From NCBI GenBank assembly GCA_033085395.1, contig JANQBS010000054.1:124001-188000 (forward strand): 64,000 nt of DNA, written 5' to 3'. The notes under the pieces are model-generated. The model searched no databases, was not told the DNA's origin, and worked only from the letters and a program-made list of their open reading frames with translations. This document shows, piece by piece, positions 1 through 13,072 of this stretch. Within the stretch, counting starts at the first letter, position 1. Each line of letters starts with the position of its first letter. Origin of the DNA: Xanthoparmelia taractica (taxonomy: Eukaryota > Ascomycota > Lecanoromycetes > Lecanorales > Parmeliaceae). The position numbers were made by a program, and so were the translations under genes.

Positions 1-460
1 CCGACGAGCTCGTGATGTCCACTCCATTCGTTCAAAATCGTCAGTATCTATTATAGGAAAGACGGTCACTGCTAATATATTTCTCAGTTCTCAACATATG
101 GTTTACCCGCCAACTTTGCGGCATTGGGTATACTTAGCCGGTAACGTTTCTATCCTCGGAGACCAGATCAAAGGATCGGAGAATAGACTGTACGGTGAAA
201 TCAAAGGCCATGGGAGGCGATATCAAGGACTCGAAGAAGAACTTGAAAGATCTCACCCAACGACAGCATGGATTGGAAGTTCACGATATGGTAATGGCTG
301 AGAAGTTACTCCGGGAATCGTGCCCTCTTGGCACGAATGAATGGATAGACATGGCGGTTGTTGATGACTGGGAGGAGTTGTTGCAGATGACTTTGCTTTT
401 TTTGCTTCACCAAGCGTATATCTTACAATATAGCACACTGTACTACCTATTGCTTTAGAT
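1..460 (+). other. Possible 3' end of a plus-strand gene cut by the window edge
   Basis: Reading from base 3 gives an open frame that ends at a plausible intron (GTCAGT donor at 40, CTCAG acceptor ending at 87, with a GCTAAT branch-like site). Joining at 88 continues for about 15 residues to a second possible donor at about 116. A charged frame rich in Lys, Asp and Leu then runs from about 170 to a stop at 456-458. This would be the C-terminal part of a small, partly helical protein. I recognise no family and cannot confirm the second intron. It could equally be 3' untranslated sequence opposite ELP6, which ends at 558 on the other strand. Low confidence. Confidence 0.25.
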
Positions 461-557
461 GACACTGGCTTTTAGCATTGCTTCAAGGCTCTCGACTCTG
501 CTGAAGCGTTCAATACTCAATCAACGCATCCGGGTAGCAATGATTAGAATTCGACAG

Positions 558-1479
558 CTAAGCACCTCTCTCAAATACCTTCACGCCAGCATCGGAGCCC
601 ACATAGTACAAGTACTCCCTTTCTTCAACATGCCCATCAGTCGCAGACTGCCAGGCTTCTTTGCTAATCCTCAGAACGCCACTCACATCCTTCGCCGCGC
701 CTGTATTAAGTTCCCTTACACTCATGATTGACCTCGCCTGGTGTGCTAAACTCATTACGAAAGCTGTGTGGGATACTTCGAGAGGCGTGGTGCGCGATTG
801 AGAAATCGACAGATCGGCAGCTGAGGCAATGATCATGGAACAGACGTGCTTTTTTCCGACCTTTCAGTTAACCAATTGCATTGAGCCAATATTCTGACAG
901 AACATATACTTCTCTGAGCTCCCCAATCATATCCAGCACCCCCAGCACCTCGCACTCCGTAGCCGCAAGCAAGAAGTCCAAGCCGTCCAGCACCAGTATA
1001 ACGTTCCCACCGTTGTTCAGAGTTTCCTTGCTCCCAATAGCTTTCATGATCTCTTTCTCCACATCAGCTATTCCCCCCGCATTTAGACCCAATCCACTAC
1101 TTAAGCCATCAAGGAGGTGCACTTTCTGGAAATCGATTCCCTAAACGCATAGGTGCCAGTTAGCTTCAATCCTTTTGGCATGATCTGCCAAAGACATCGA
1201 TCCTATCATACTTACCAGCTTCCGTCCGCTCTCCCTCCACCATGTCCCATCCCTCAGCCAGCTCACCAACACTATCCTTTGGGCGTAGGGCTCCCCTTGA
1301 GTACTGGGTATATCATGGCCAGTCCCGTAACCCCCGCTCTTCAATGCAGCACACATGAACCGTAAAATCAGCCAGTTTGTTGTAGCGCCTAGCGTCGAGG
1401 TGAGGAGTGTGAGAGAGGTGTAAGGAAGGTTGGAGAAATTGGGAGACAGCAACGGGGGAATCGGTGGCTGCGATGGCAT
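558..1479 (-). CDS. ELP6: Elongator complex subunit Elp6
   Basis: Three exons on the minus strand: 1216-1479, 910-1140 and 558-860, with introns of 75 and 49 nt that both fall between codons; 265 residues. Elp6 is one of the three RecA-like subunits (Elp4-6) of the Elongator ring, which supports wobble-uridine modification of tRNA in the cytoplasm. Seen in the sequence: the N-terminal LGATTNW...LRF stretch, then VLVSWLRD followed by a Trp-Trp pair and GRKLGIDF across the first junction (the fungal Elp6 hallmark), HLLDGLSSGL, a VILVLDGLDFLLAA strand, and the C-terminal LSLAHQAR and TGAAKDVSGVLRIS elements. Elp6 keeps a RecA-like fold but lacks a Walker A motif, as here. Length fits the fungal family. 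The identity rests on remembered family consensus. Confidence 0.88.
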
Positions 1480-2107
1480 CTAGGATGGTTTCGCGAATGA
1501 TGAAGAGCGTGCATGAGTCATAATTTCTAGGGCGCAGTCAGAAATGAATTTGGCAATCTTTGGGGGGGGGAAGAGAAGGACGGATTTTCGGCTTTAAGGG
1601 GAAGAGGGCGTGGAGGGTTATTATAATAAGGCGTCCTCTACGAATTGCAACCATTACAATGCTTGGTACTCATTCTTCAAAGTCGTCTTGAATGATTTGG
1701 CAGTAAATTCTATGCTAGTAGTGAGCTCGCGAAGATGAATCGCATACTGTATGAAGTACAAGAAGCCAGGTGCATTGCTCTCGTCCTCCGCTAAGCCTTC
1801 TTCATCTCGCCGTGATTCTTTGCTGCCAATGTGATGCGCGTTTCAAGTAATGTAAGAGTATGCAAGCGTCGTGCAGGAACGGAAATGCAATTGGGGTTTT
1901 TGGGTATTTTGATTTCTTCGCGAAGAGGCGGTACGTGTAACAGTCTGTTTCGAGGTGGATGTTGTATGCCCTGGGATGTTCTCAGTCTGAATTGTGATTG
2001 TTATCAAAGCCTTGATCGAGGCGTCCATGGTACTTGTTAACGTCGGTGTGCAGCCAAAACATATTGGAGAGCGAGGACCCTACCATGGAAATGCATCGCT
2101 GCATACT
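1480..2107. other. Intergenic region, ELP6 promoter and RdRP 3' side
   Basis: No supported gene. It holds the ELP6 upstream region, including a run of ten G at 1562-1571, and the sequence downstream of the RdRP stop. Short overlapping open frames on both strands near 1831-2040 have no recognisable content. Confidence 0.5.
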
Positions 2108-5100
2108 TCATTCTCTCTCGCGCGTTTCTGAAGCGCAGTCATCTCCGGCAATCATTGCCAACTGGTCAAGCAGTCTGGCTTTGTTATCATTGTATAGCAC
2201 CACTTCCTCTGATTCAACGTCGCTGTCGCTAGAATAGCCGACCTCTTCACTGGCGGTGCGATTCTCCCCCCCTTCCATCCTCTCCGTGTCTGCGTCCTTG
2301 TCCACACCATCTCTACCACTATTCTTTGACAGCTGACTTGATACATCCTCAGGAGCACTTTTCCCCTCACCGTGAAAAGATCTCAACACCAGATCGCTTG
2401 ACTCGTCCGAACGAGCGGATAGACGCTTTGCTAGGTCATTCAAAAGCCGTAGATTAGATCCTTCAGGTATCTTGTAATCAGGCTCGACGCTGAGGGCCCT
2501 GTCATCCACACAGACTCGCTTGAACATGGCCTCGTCAAGCGCAGTAGTTTTCACCTTCTCGCTTGGTCCCGCTACTTCTGTCCTCCCTGGGCTGTGCAAA
2601 GGACTTACTGATCCGCGCAGATGGCTCACTAAGCTAGAGGTAGACATTGGGTTATCTTTCAGAGGTGCCTCAACATTGTGAGAACACTTCTCGTAAGGCT
2701 TTCGAGCTAGGAGCTCCGGTGAGCTCGCAGACGAATTTTCAATCAACCCATCGTTAGCCGATGAGCCGCGCTCCACGCTCGTGTCTTTCGACGAATCCGA
2801 TGAATCAACGCTAATTGAACTAGAGGGTATATATTCCGCATCGGCCAGGGCCTTCCGTTCGCAAGGCTCGCTGGATTTTCCGAAGAGCTCAAGCACTTCC
2901 CCAGGATGGGTAGTGCCTTTCGAGGTCTTCAGATAATCACCCGAATCCAACTTGCCAGGACCAATACGGCTTCGCTTTGGTTGAGGTGCCTCGATCCCTT
3001 GGGAGTGGACTGAGGCCTTCGAACAGACTTGTCCTCGTATAGCCAACGTATCCACAATTTCAGACCTATTATTATTTGCAATCTTGCCCAGGATATCCTG
3101 GAACAGCCACGGAAAACTCATCAAAGGCATGGTAGAGGGAGTCATCTTTCGTAAGGGTTTTTGTCGACCGCCAACCATCTGAATGCGATGACAATCTTCG
3201 ACAGCTGCGGTCACTTCTCTGGCGGTGACTTCATACATGGCTGCGGCGAATGGACCAATGTGCTCGTAGTCTTTTCCTCCGGCACGCTCATGGCATACCA
3301 GACGAAATTGGTCTTTAAGTGCCATGGAGATCTCACCAATCTGCTCATGATATTTAAAGTTATTGCTCGTATTTGAGTGCTGCAACACGAAGGTTGACCA
3401 GACCTCAAACTCGGTGTTGATCTCCTGCTGAGCCATGATCCGACGCATATGCGCATCGTACTCTTGTTTGATCTCGCGTGCACTCTGAAGGATATGCTCA
3501 TCGAGCGTGTACGCCTGTAAGATTCGTGAATCGAAAGGCGCAGCGAACGTGGGAACAAAATCTATTCGTTCAACTTGATCGTAAAGCTGTCCCAGCACCT
3601 TTTTCGATGTGTATACTTGATGCTGCTGTTTGCCGACCTTCTCCATGAAATGAGGCCATTTCAGAGGCTTCAGGTCGCGGCTCAGGTGAGCTGGCTGACC
3701 TGTCTTGACGTAGTCCACAGCCATAGAATGGAGATTGGCAAGCTTCAGACCTAATCAATTGTCAGCAATTAGATTTGTAGATACCTTCACAAGACACACA
3801 TTTCGGTTCCCTCACGCCTTCTTCCAGATAGTCGGCGTTTGCGGTGTGGGCCTGCGCTATTGCCGGCAAAGTATCATTCTTCATGTAAGTCACAAAGAAG
3901 GTGGTCAAATCGTCGATTCCAATATTCTCGTTGGGCTGTTCCATAGAGGGTCGAGAATAATCCATGGGCTCATGATTCCACTCACTTGGCAACAAGTCTT
4001 GGTCCCAAATGACGAGAAAATCGTCTCCATCTAAATCGCCCCCAGAACACATACCCGCAACGTCTCTGTCACCCGTTTGAGGTAGGACTACCACGTCTTT
4101 CAGATGGTAAAGCTGCGGAACATCCACACCACAAACAACCCGAACATCTCCTGGATGGAGAGAAGGATTCCGAGCGAGCAGCATTGGTCCAAGTATGACT
4201 TCAGCTTTCGCACCAGGGTTTTTGGAGATTTGAACAAAGACTTGTGGTACATACTTGGACTTCTCATCGTTGGAACTGTTTGCTGAGGGTTTTGGACTAT
4301 CGTTGAAGTGACCTCGAAGAATTGCCGTTTCGTCCACGCAGCCCAGCAGGAGAGCGCCGGCACTGATGGTTATCCGCGCCTTCTCTTTCAGGTATTTGAT
4401 GGACCACGCTCGCCACAACTGTAATAGAGAGGTCAAGAATGGTTCTCCCGTTCTCTGGAAACCATCCAATATCATGCTCGCAACAGTCAGCGTCATTTGA
4501 TTGTGGTCGATTTCTTTCTGTAAGATAGCCAACGCCATTGCCTCGTCCGTCATTGCCCGCTCCAGTCGTGACAACTGCGTTTGCAATTTCTGAGCAAACA
4601 CTTGATCCGGGACACCTAAAGCAGACAGGATTAATATAAGCTGGCGGTTCAGGTTGGCGAAAGCGTTTTGAGACCATCGGATTATCTCCAAGCCCTCGTG
4701 CATCGCAGGAAATTTGTACTGACTCTTGCGAATATGAATCTGCCTTCCAACAGACTCTGGAGAAATAGCGAGCACGCCTTTGCAGCCGCCTACACGAATC
4801 TGGAATACACTTGGCGGATCTCGGGAGTGTTGGAGTATACCTAATTCCGACGCCGCAAGGTGTGCAAGGAACGGAGAGATTCTGCCTACGCCATCGGTGA
4901 AGTTGTATCCGTTGCGTCTCACGTCCGGGATCTCAACCATGGTAGCCCGTGCGCCATGTATGGCCCGTGTAGTCGAAAAGCATTGACCTAATCGAGAAGC
5001 ATACAGTGCCACAGTTTTGATCTCTCGGAACATCCCCATCCATTTTCGAATTTTTTCTGTTGTCAGATTCGGCAGGGGAGCGAAAAAGTATGCCCCATGT

Positions 5101-7627
5101 TCTCGAAACTGAGAATTGCCGCAAGCTAGAAACTCATATGTTCGATCGCCAATTCTGATGCCGTTGGTCAGTACTCGCTTGACGCGGGTGAACACTTCGT
5201 TCATTGTATCCTTGTGAGTTGGATAGATTTTGCCCTAGTCAAATTCAGTTTCACCCGTTGCAGCAAGGGGGAAACTTACCTCCGTTTTCTCTTCCGTGAA
5301 TCGTACACGAAGGAATCGGTCAGCGTATTGGGAATACTGGCGTATCACACGGTTTGAAGTCTCTGCAACTGGCGTTTGGAAATAAACAGTTGTTGGTGTG
5401 ACAGTTGCAGAACGGATGTATGCGCAATAAGATGGGATTTTGGTTCTGGAAAGCGAACTTTGCCCATTCATTGCGTGGATCAACATCATCGGTTCGTAGA
5501 GGTGATTCCCATGATTAGCAATGTACTCGAGAAGATCCTGAGCTCGTTTGATGTCCATGTTCAAGAGTATCCAAATGAAATCTTTGCTCAGATTGTGTTC
5601 ATTCAGCAAGCCCTGCGATAGGCAGACCTCTAGTTGATAGCGGACTTCAAATGCCATCCGTAGCTCGTTGGCATGCATCAATTCTTCCAAGCCGGTCCCT
5701 GTGTTGCTTCGTTTCTTGTGTGAAAGGCCGATAAGATTCCACACGGGAGCATCATCTCTCGGAATGATGTGGAAGTTAGGGAAAGGTACGATTTCAATGT
5801 TGTAGTCGCGTAACGCTTCGCGCATCTGGTTGAATTGTGGTAGAACATTCTTTGGACTAGTGAAGACCAAACGATAGGTAGTCCAGAGTCCTTCCGGAAG
5901 GTCAGTCACGAATCATAGGCTAAAGATTAATGCTTACCAAGGTCAATAATAGGATTTGGCTTCTTCCAAGTCAGGGGAGACTTTTTCAGACCATTGGGCA
6001 CCAGGTCAGTCTGACGATACCACGCATCGTTGTCAACCCATGTTGATGCTTTATCGTCGTGACTCTTGGAGGGGTCTTCTAGCTGCTTGAAAAACTTTGG
6101 TGGTGTCTCCATAGAGATGAGAAGGACCAGCTCGTTTCCCTGACCCGCTATTTGGTGAAGTACCTTCAGCCGCGTAAAAGGAATCCGAAATTGAAATATA
6201 TCTGGTCTATCATACTTGTCTTTCTGCGTGTTAGGGTTGTGAGAGGTCGCTCGCGGCTCCACGATGCGCATTGGAAATTCGACTGAGATTTCCTTGTGGA
6301 ACAGGTTCATGCTGAATCTAATCTCGTGCTCTCCCTTTGGAAGCACTGTGCGCATGTTCATCATGGTTGTCTGATTGAACATAATACCAAAGTCCAGTGA
6401 CCCGGCATACATGGTCTGAGTGAGATCAGTAGACGTATAAGCGTCAGAAGACAAGGAGCGTACCATGGTCTCGGGGAATTTACTCTTCGATTGGTGGCGT
6501 GTCTCGGCATGCACCCTAACAACTATTCGTTGACCCCCGGCAAGCTGTATCGGGTAGCGGCCGCCTTTCCAGAACGCTTTGACTGGTGGTGGACTGTATC
6601 TCGTCAATTGTTACGGTGGCTTTGAATGTAGACCAAATTTTGGAACATACCTGAACTTGATGCTGGCTCCGCCATCTCGACAGCCTTTAGCATTTTCGAA
6701 GAGACGTATGTGTGAAATGTGACCTTCATGCTTGAAAGCCCCCCATAGCTCACGAGTAGTGATATTGTCTGGAAGGTCGCAGACCTTGATATACACATTT
6801 TCCCTAAGACCATTATTGTTCCAAACGCTGGGGTCATTACCTATCATCGTCGATGAAAGGTATGGAGGTCCATTTGAAAGTTGAGGCTGTGGATGCTGGA
6901 GGGCGCGACAGCGTCGACCGTGCAAGGATGACCCATTGTAGAAACCATTGGATTTGGTGGTGGAGGACGTTGGACTCTTGGCATGCAAAGACTGTGACGA
7001 GTTTAGAACCACAGGCTGAGGTGCAGCCTTGGGCTTTACCGATATCTGGGAATTCGAGCTCATGCTGCTGGAAGTGTGCATGATACCCGATTGATTGTGT
7101 AGGATTTTAGATGACTTAAAGTACGTCTCGCTTCCCTGACGCTCTGAATTGAGGGGTTCGGATTGTGTTGGAGAATCTCGCAGCTTGGCGGCTTTTTCTT
7201 GCAGAAATCTCTGCCTTGCTGCTTTGATGCCTTGGTTGCTTGGAGGTCCTCGTGGGCCGGCTGAAGGAGAAGCGTCAAGAGTCTTCTTCACATGTTGAAT
7301 TTGCTGTGATGAAGGGAGATTGGCTTTTGAAGAGGTGTAGTCGACGGAGCAAGAGGATAAAGAGGCTGAAGTGAGCGAGGGTGGTTGTTGTTGTTGTTGT
7401 TGTTGACTGGAGTCTGAATCCGGCATCAAGTCTTTAGCGTCCTTTTCTAGCGCCTTTCTCTTGTCCATGCTGGGAAGTCGCGCTGCAGATTCGCTATCCT
7501 CGGACTCTGAGCGTTTATAGAGTTGAAGTGATAGTGATTTGACTGGGCTACTCATGCAGTTGTTGCGCTCAACAGCTGGGTCGATGTCGTCCACAACTTT
7601 GGACAAGGCCATAATGTCGTTGAGCAC
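2108..7627 (-). CDS. RNA-dependent RNA polymerase, SAD-1-like, with N-terminal RRM
   Basis: Five exons on the minus strand: 6651-7627, 5938-6593, 5280-5890, 3800-5234 and 2108-3750; introns of 57, 47, 45 and 49 nt; 1773 residues. Eukaryotic cellular RdRPs copy single-stranded RNA into dsRNA for Dicer in quelling and meiotic silencing. The catalytic loop GGDLDGDDF (about residues 1145-1153, near 4020-4041) carries the Asp triad. Conserved flanks include RNGYNFTDGVGRIS upstream and LANLHSMAVDYVKTG downstream, the latter formed only by splicing at 3751-3799. Residues about 278-345 form an RRM-like domain (YIKVCDLP...; crossed by intron 1), and a short Gln run (coding strand CAA repeats, 7384-7408) lies near residue 78. 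About the last 400 residues are acidic and Ser-rich. The RRM plus RdRP layout suggests SAD-1/RrpB rather than QDE-1, but that assignment needs a tree. Confidence 0.92.
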
Positions 7628-8813
7628 TTAGGTGCAATGAAGTCTGGGGAACTACCAAGTCAGAAAGCGTTAGGGGCGGCAACAAAGCGTAATGAGTAGT
7701 AAGTGATGAAGCGTGTTGAGACCGAGGGGACGAAGGTAGGCGTGTATGAAAGGGCAGAGTAGCTGTTTTGAAACGAACATATCAAGAAAAGTGTTAGAGG
7801 GCAAGAATGACTTCAACGGCAAAATCCGTGCTCAGCCCCGTACTGTCAATGACTCCCCTTAACACTATTGTTCGCCGCCCCAAGGAGCCCCAATCAATTC
7901 TCTCAGTGGTGAAGTCGAACAAGTGATAAGAGTCTCTGGGGCAAATTGGCGATGACAGCAATCCCCGTCTTGATCTCAGTCAATGCAAGCAGGAAAGCTA
8001 GACCATTTGAAATAAGGTAGTCAATACTCACAGAATCCCGAGCTGAGTAAAGTCAGCCAGTCTAGAGTCTCAGCAGTCATGTGTGCATCTATCTCACTGC
8101 AAGGCTTTGCATTTCCATAGCCATGGAACCTTCTGTATGGTAGACAGCGTGTAGGAAGGATGGGTGATGAGAGCGATAGAAATAGATCAGGAAGCGCAAT
8201 GCCAAGGATCAGACATTCACTAAAGGATGTGAATGATTGCGGGTCCTTTCTACCAAGGTGTTAATAAGATCTTCAAATTCTTCAGTCTTCAGTCTTCAGT
8301 CTTCACAGCTCTAACGGTCCTCACAGCCTTCAAACTATTCTTACTTTCTTCAAAGGCGATTGTGAGATTTACTGAATGAACAAAGCCTTTGCATGGAGGG
8401 AGTCATTCTGTCGTGGCAGGCTTGGCTAATAGCAAATACGGCCAGAAAGCAAACACAGAACTCTTTCAATCATGCAAGTTGGCAGCGCATTTCCTTAGGC
8501 GCAGGAACCCGCCATGCTATCAAGGGGCCAATTCAGACCCAATCGGAAACACTTGGCGACCCCAAACACCGCCTGGGCAAGCAGCCAATACACGAATGGT
8601 TTTCAGATATCACCCACTGTGAAAGATCAGAATACCATACATAATAGTTTTGGTTTCAAAGGGCACGGATCCAGTACCAACACTCTCATCGAAAAGGTGC
8701 AGGATGCGACTAAAGATCATTAGCGCCCGTCCAGTGGCTGTTGCACCTAATGAAACCATATGGCACGCCTCAGTGCTCTGTACACTTCAGGTGGTTAAGT
8801 GTCACATGATCTA
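7628..8813. other. Intergenic region with a short CTTCAGT tandem repeat
   Basis: About 1.2 kb between the RdRP start codon and the stop of the next minus-strand gene. It presumably holds the RdRP promoter and leader. A 7-base unit CTTCAGT is repeated three times plus a partial copy at 8280-8305. Overlapping plus-strand frames at 8389-8723 have no recognisable protein features. Confidence 0.5.
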
Positions 8814-11800
8814 CTAGAACTCTGTGGTTGTCTCTTCATAGTAATGTCTCGGCGCTTCGCTGCGCAGCGCAGAAAGCTGTTGCTGATCGGTGCTGGTGAT
8901 AATGTCCCCTCCGCCAAAAGACTCTTCATCAGAGCCAACTTTCTGAGGTTCTTGGTCATTTTCTGCAATTTCTTCATCAAATCCGTCAATTCTTGGCGTA
9001 AGATGTTCTTGATGCCTTGTGTTCTTTGGTGTCAAGGGACCCCGGCCCTGCGTTGATCCGAGATCAGCCAGCGGTATTCTAGCAATTGTCATAGTGCTGC
9101 GCCAATTTTCATTCGATGTGATAGTACGCTTGAGTTTTTTTGCTGCAAAGGTCGTCGGAGTTTTAGGGTCTTGGAGCCTCTTAACCCGCTTAGGTGCCCT
9201 GCTGGAAGCTCTGGAATGGGAGGAACCAAGTGGCTTGCCAGCTGGCAGATCTGGACTATCCGCCTCAGACAAGGGCAGATCACGCTTATCAGTCCTAAGA
9301 GTCGTCGATTTTACTCCATGAGATGACATTTGGCGCTTGGCGGTTCCCATAAGGGCCATCAGTCGACCGCTTAGCTCCTGAGCTTCTGCGAATTCCCTAG
9401 CTCGCTCCTGTCGAAGGTTTCAAAATTAGCATTTTCCGTCGTTTCTCACGGCTCGGAGTTTAGGATAGGAGAGTGCAGTACGAGTTCCGAAAATCACCTA
9501 CCTCACGCTCTTTTCGGAGTTTCCCAATCTTGCTTTGTAGGCCAGCGATCGTCGCCGTAAAATGCTCGCTTGCTGCTGCAGCACCGCTGCGCGCAAGCTC
9601 GAGCTCGCTTTGCCATCTGTCATTCGAAGATCGATGAGACTCGACCAAGCGCTCAATTTCTGCGTCTTTGGTAGACATGTACGCCTCGTGCTGCAATCGC
9701 AGTTCGGATGTCTCGAATGTCGATTTCTGAATCTGATCCTTCAAGGTCAAGATCAGTGACCCATTCTGCTCAGATGCATCGTTCAACGCAACAATAGTAC
9801 AATTCAGCTCTTCAATGAGCGCCGTATTATTGCTGATCTTCGCGGTATCGTAGTTATTTTGTTCTTTTGTTCGAGTCAATTCGTTTTCAAGATCCTTGAC
9901 ACGGCATTCCGATACGGATATAGCATTATTCAGTGTTTCAATGTGTCTCTCATGATTGTCCAATTTCTCGGCATTGCTGGTTTCCAGCCCTCTCATGCGG
10001 TTCAGTTCATGTTCAAGGCTTTTTGCAAGGTCCTCAGTACTGGCAAGCCTCAAGGATTGCTCTTCCAGTATCTCGTCCTTTCCCGTCATCGTAGCTAGGT
10101 ACACGAGGTCTTGTTGCCTATCGCTTTCAATCGCAGCTTGTGCTGCATCTTCAGCTTCGATTTTGGCATGGTCAAACTGCTGGTGGATATGCTCGAGACT
10201 TGCACACAGCTCTTTCAATCGTCTCTCGGTCGCCTCGACCTGGTTGGCGAGACAACCTCTTTCCGTCTCTAAGGCGATAATGGTCGACCGGTGATTCCGT
10301 GCCTGGGATTCTAATTCAGTGTTGTCCCGCTCGCAGCTTTCCAGTCTTGCTTGAAGGTCGCGAGATCTTGATTGCTCCTCTCGAAGAGGGCGCTCATTTT
10401 CGGTACAACGAAGCTCAAGGTCCCTACATATCTCACCAACCATTCTAATGACGCTCTCATAACGACAACCTATATCTCTTGACATTTCCCTCATAAGGCC
10501 GTCCCTCCAGTTCAGACTAGCAGAATCTATACGCGGTGTACTGACGGCCTCGAACATGGATATCTTTGGCGTTATAACGTTCATCGCTCGGCGCTGAGTA
10601 CACTCCATAGAGATGTGCTGAGCAGGACAATGAAGAAATTTATTTTCAAGCAGTAATGTCATAGCGGATGCATCGAATTGACCTCCATATTGTGGAGCGT
10701 GTAGTGCAGATTTCAGAACCATAACCGAAAGGCTTTTGTGGAGTCGTGCTCGGGCTTCACGGTAAGACAAAGGGCACACGTCTATGGTACTGTGATTATG
10801 AACGAATGCCAAACGCATGGCTTCTTGCGCTTGCGAGGCGTACTGACGAAGCATGCCCGACACCACGCTACTCGAGATGGACTGCAAGACTGCTTTGAGT
10901 AATTTCGATGATTTGGGAATACTTTCCGTGAAGACAGAGATCAGTTGTAAGGCATTTTCAGTTCTCGTCAATGACTCCCTGCATGGTTCCCATTTATCAC
11001 AAGCTGTCACCAATAGCGACTCCAGAAGCTCACGTATAGAGGCGTCTTCGAGTAGGACCTATATCTGCTAAGCTGTTGTTTGCATTTCTTGCACCACGAA
11101 TGGCCTTACGATGCACTCTCTGATCGCATGGGTAGACAAAACATCAGCTTTCGAGCTGAGAAAGTATTTCTTGAGATTCGGAACCACTTCCGGACGCGAG
11201 ATGTTCCCAGCAGACAAAGTGATAAGGAGACTCAGTGCCTGTGCCGCTATCAGTCTTTGGGAGAACGAGCAACTCTCTTTCTACCTACCTCGCATTGCAC
11301 CTTCGCCTCGATTCCAGGCCTAAGGATCTTCTCATGCAACTTGTTAATTTTTCTAACATTTCCAGCCAGCCAATGGTTCCTTTCTTTCTTGTCGAACGCA
11401 TCCAAGGTCTCTCTTGAAAGCTTCAAACCCTCAACAATTTCAAATGTACTCAGTTTGCAGCTTTGAGAGCATGCCGTAATGGCTTTGATGACTATCAAGT
11501 CAAGAGTTTTCGGGACTCTTGATGAGAAAAATCTTCGAGCAGGAAGAAACCGATCTGCGGAATCGGGTCCAATTTCGTCGTTCGGCGAGGATTGGATACT
11601 TGGGTGAGACTTCTCCACGTCTCTTGGCCTGGAAGAAAATCTTGCCAAGACCGCCAAACATAGTAGACTGGCCAGATGATCATCCGAGTCAAGTTTGGAA
11701 AGCACACGTATGATTTGACCTTGCAAGCTGAAGAGAATATCGAAAGGTAAAATATCAAGATAGGTAGACTCTACACCTGATAATAGCAGGTAGACTGGTC

Positions 11801-12460
11801 TGATGGTTTTAGACGATAACGATTGGACGGCCCTCTCTAGGCATTTCATGAAAAAGACCGGAGCCGTCGAGGGAATTGCGACTTCTAACGGCGTAGAGAG
11901 CAAAGCAATACAGGTGGCCGCATACTGCTCTTGCGTCAGTACTCCGTAGTTTAGGGAGGGACGGGTCTCGGTTACGTACCTTATCAAAGCCTGGTTTCGA
12001 GTCTATGGCGTTGGTGAAAAAGGTCTCCAAAAGCACTGGCTTTTGCTGCAAGGCAGCATTTCGGAAAGAAGGAATAGACACTTAAAACCTTAGTGAGCGC
12101 CTTGCACCTAATTCAGCTTTCCCCAACATACCCATTATCTCAAATATCTTTATAGTGAAAGGCCATAGCTCAAGGGATTCTAAAATTATAGTGGCCAAGT
12201 AGTCAACCTGGCAAGCGTTTCCTCGGGCCCACATTTGCAGAAGGTCAATATCAACAGTTTGAAGAATATCGTGGAGCTTCTACTTGTAGGCGTCAGCTCC
12301 TGTTACTCACTCAGAGTTGCGTAAAGCGCTCATTGGATGGAGGGGGAAAGGAGAGATTCTTAATGTCTGCATTCTTGATCTTGGGTACCTTCAAGCTAGG
12401 AGTGTACGGGCAACTCGTTATACGATGCACTTCCACGTGTAACCCCTCGATCGTGTCCAT
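8814..12460 (-). CDS. Long coiled-coil protein, function unknown
   Basis: Minus-strand gene whose exons fit cleanly at 12132-12279, 11980-12080, 11289-11924, 11110-11238, 9502-11058 and 8814-9407, with introns of 51, 55, 50, 51 and 94 nt. About 1055 residues come from these six exons. The first part is helical and Leu-rich, possibly armadillo-like. The 9.5-10.5 kb exon is a long heptad coiled coil rich in Glu, Gln, Arg and Asn. The C-terminus is basic (APKRVKRL, AAKKLKR), then acidic. A putative first exon runs from ATG 12460 to about 12314 and begins MDTIEGLHVEVHRITSCPY. It ends at an in-frame TGA directly before a GTGAGT donor, leaving only 31 nt to the acceptor, so the true 5' end is unresolved. 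I do not recognise the family; a structural or scaffold role is only a guess. Confidence 0.7.
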
Positions 12461-13072
12461 CTCTTTGTGAAATGTGGAGGCCTGGACAATCTGTATTCAG
12501 AAGACGAGCCGTTTCAAATGTTTGTCGTGTCTGCTCGCTGGTCTCTGACTTTGGTTGCCCATCGCAACGACATGGGGGAGAAGGCTAGCCCGCGGAGCCA
12601 ACCTCATCCTGCAGCGCCTCAGATCTGGGCCTGGGTGATCTATTCGGCATAGCATCATTACTGCGCTGCTTTGACCCCCTGGAATTGTGGCAAAGCGTGG
12701 GGGCTTCTGTGAGACGATAATAAAAATAGGCTGATCAAGCATCCTGCATCGACATGGTCCGGCCCAGAGCGCCAAATCCTACGAATAATAATGTGACATC
12801 CCAAAATTTCATTATCACCTATGATATGAAAGGAATTCATATGGGGTTTCCCGCATTTATGCCCACCATCTCTAAGTTAGAGTAATCACGCACATCTACA
12901 GTAGGGCAATCTGTCGTGGGAGAAGGGGTAGGTTAAAGTACTGAATCAGCTCGTACAGAAGTCCTTTCTTTTTCAGAATGTGTCACACTCGACGATTTAT
13001 ATAGCTGCTATCGGGTGTTTTCCTTTGGAGGAGGGCATCTGTTTCGTTCCCCGCTTTTAGAAGGAGCTCAAC
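12461..13072. other. Intergenic region upstream of the coiled-coil gene
   Basis: No supported gene in about 610 bases. It lies between the putative start of the coiled-coil gene and the stop of the Myb gene, so it should contain the coiled-coil gene promoter. Frames at 12467-12840 on both strands are short and featureless. Confidence 0.5.
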
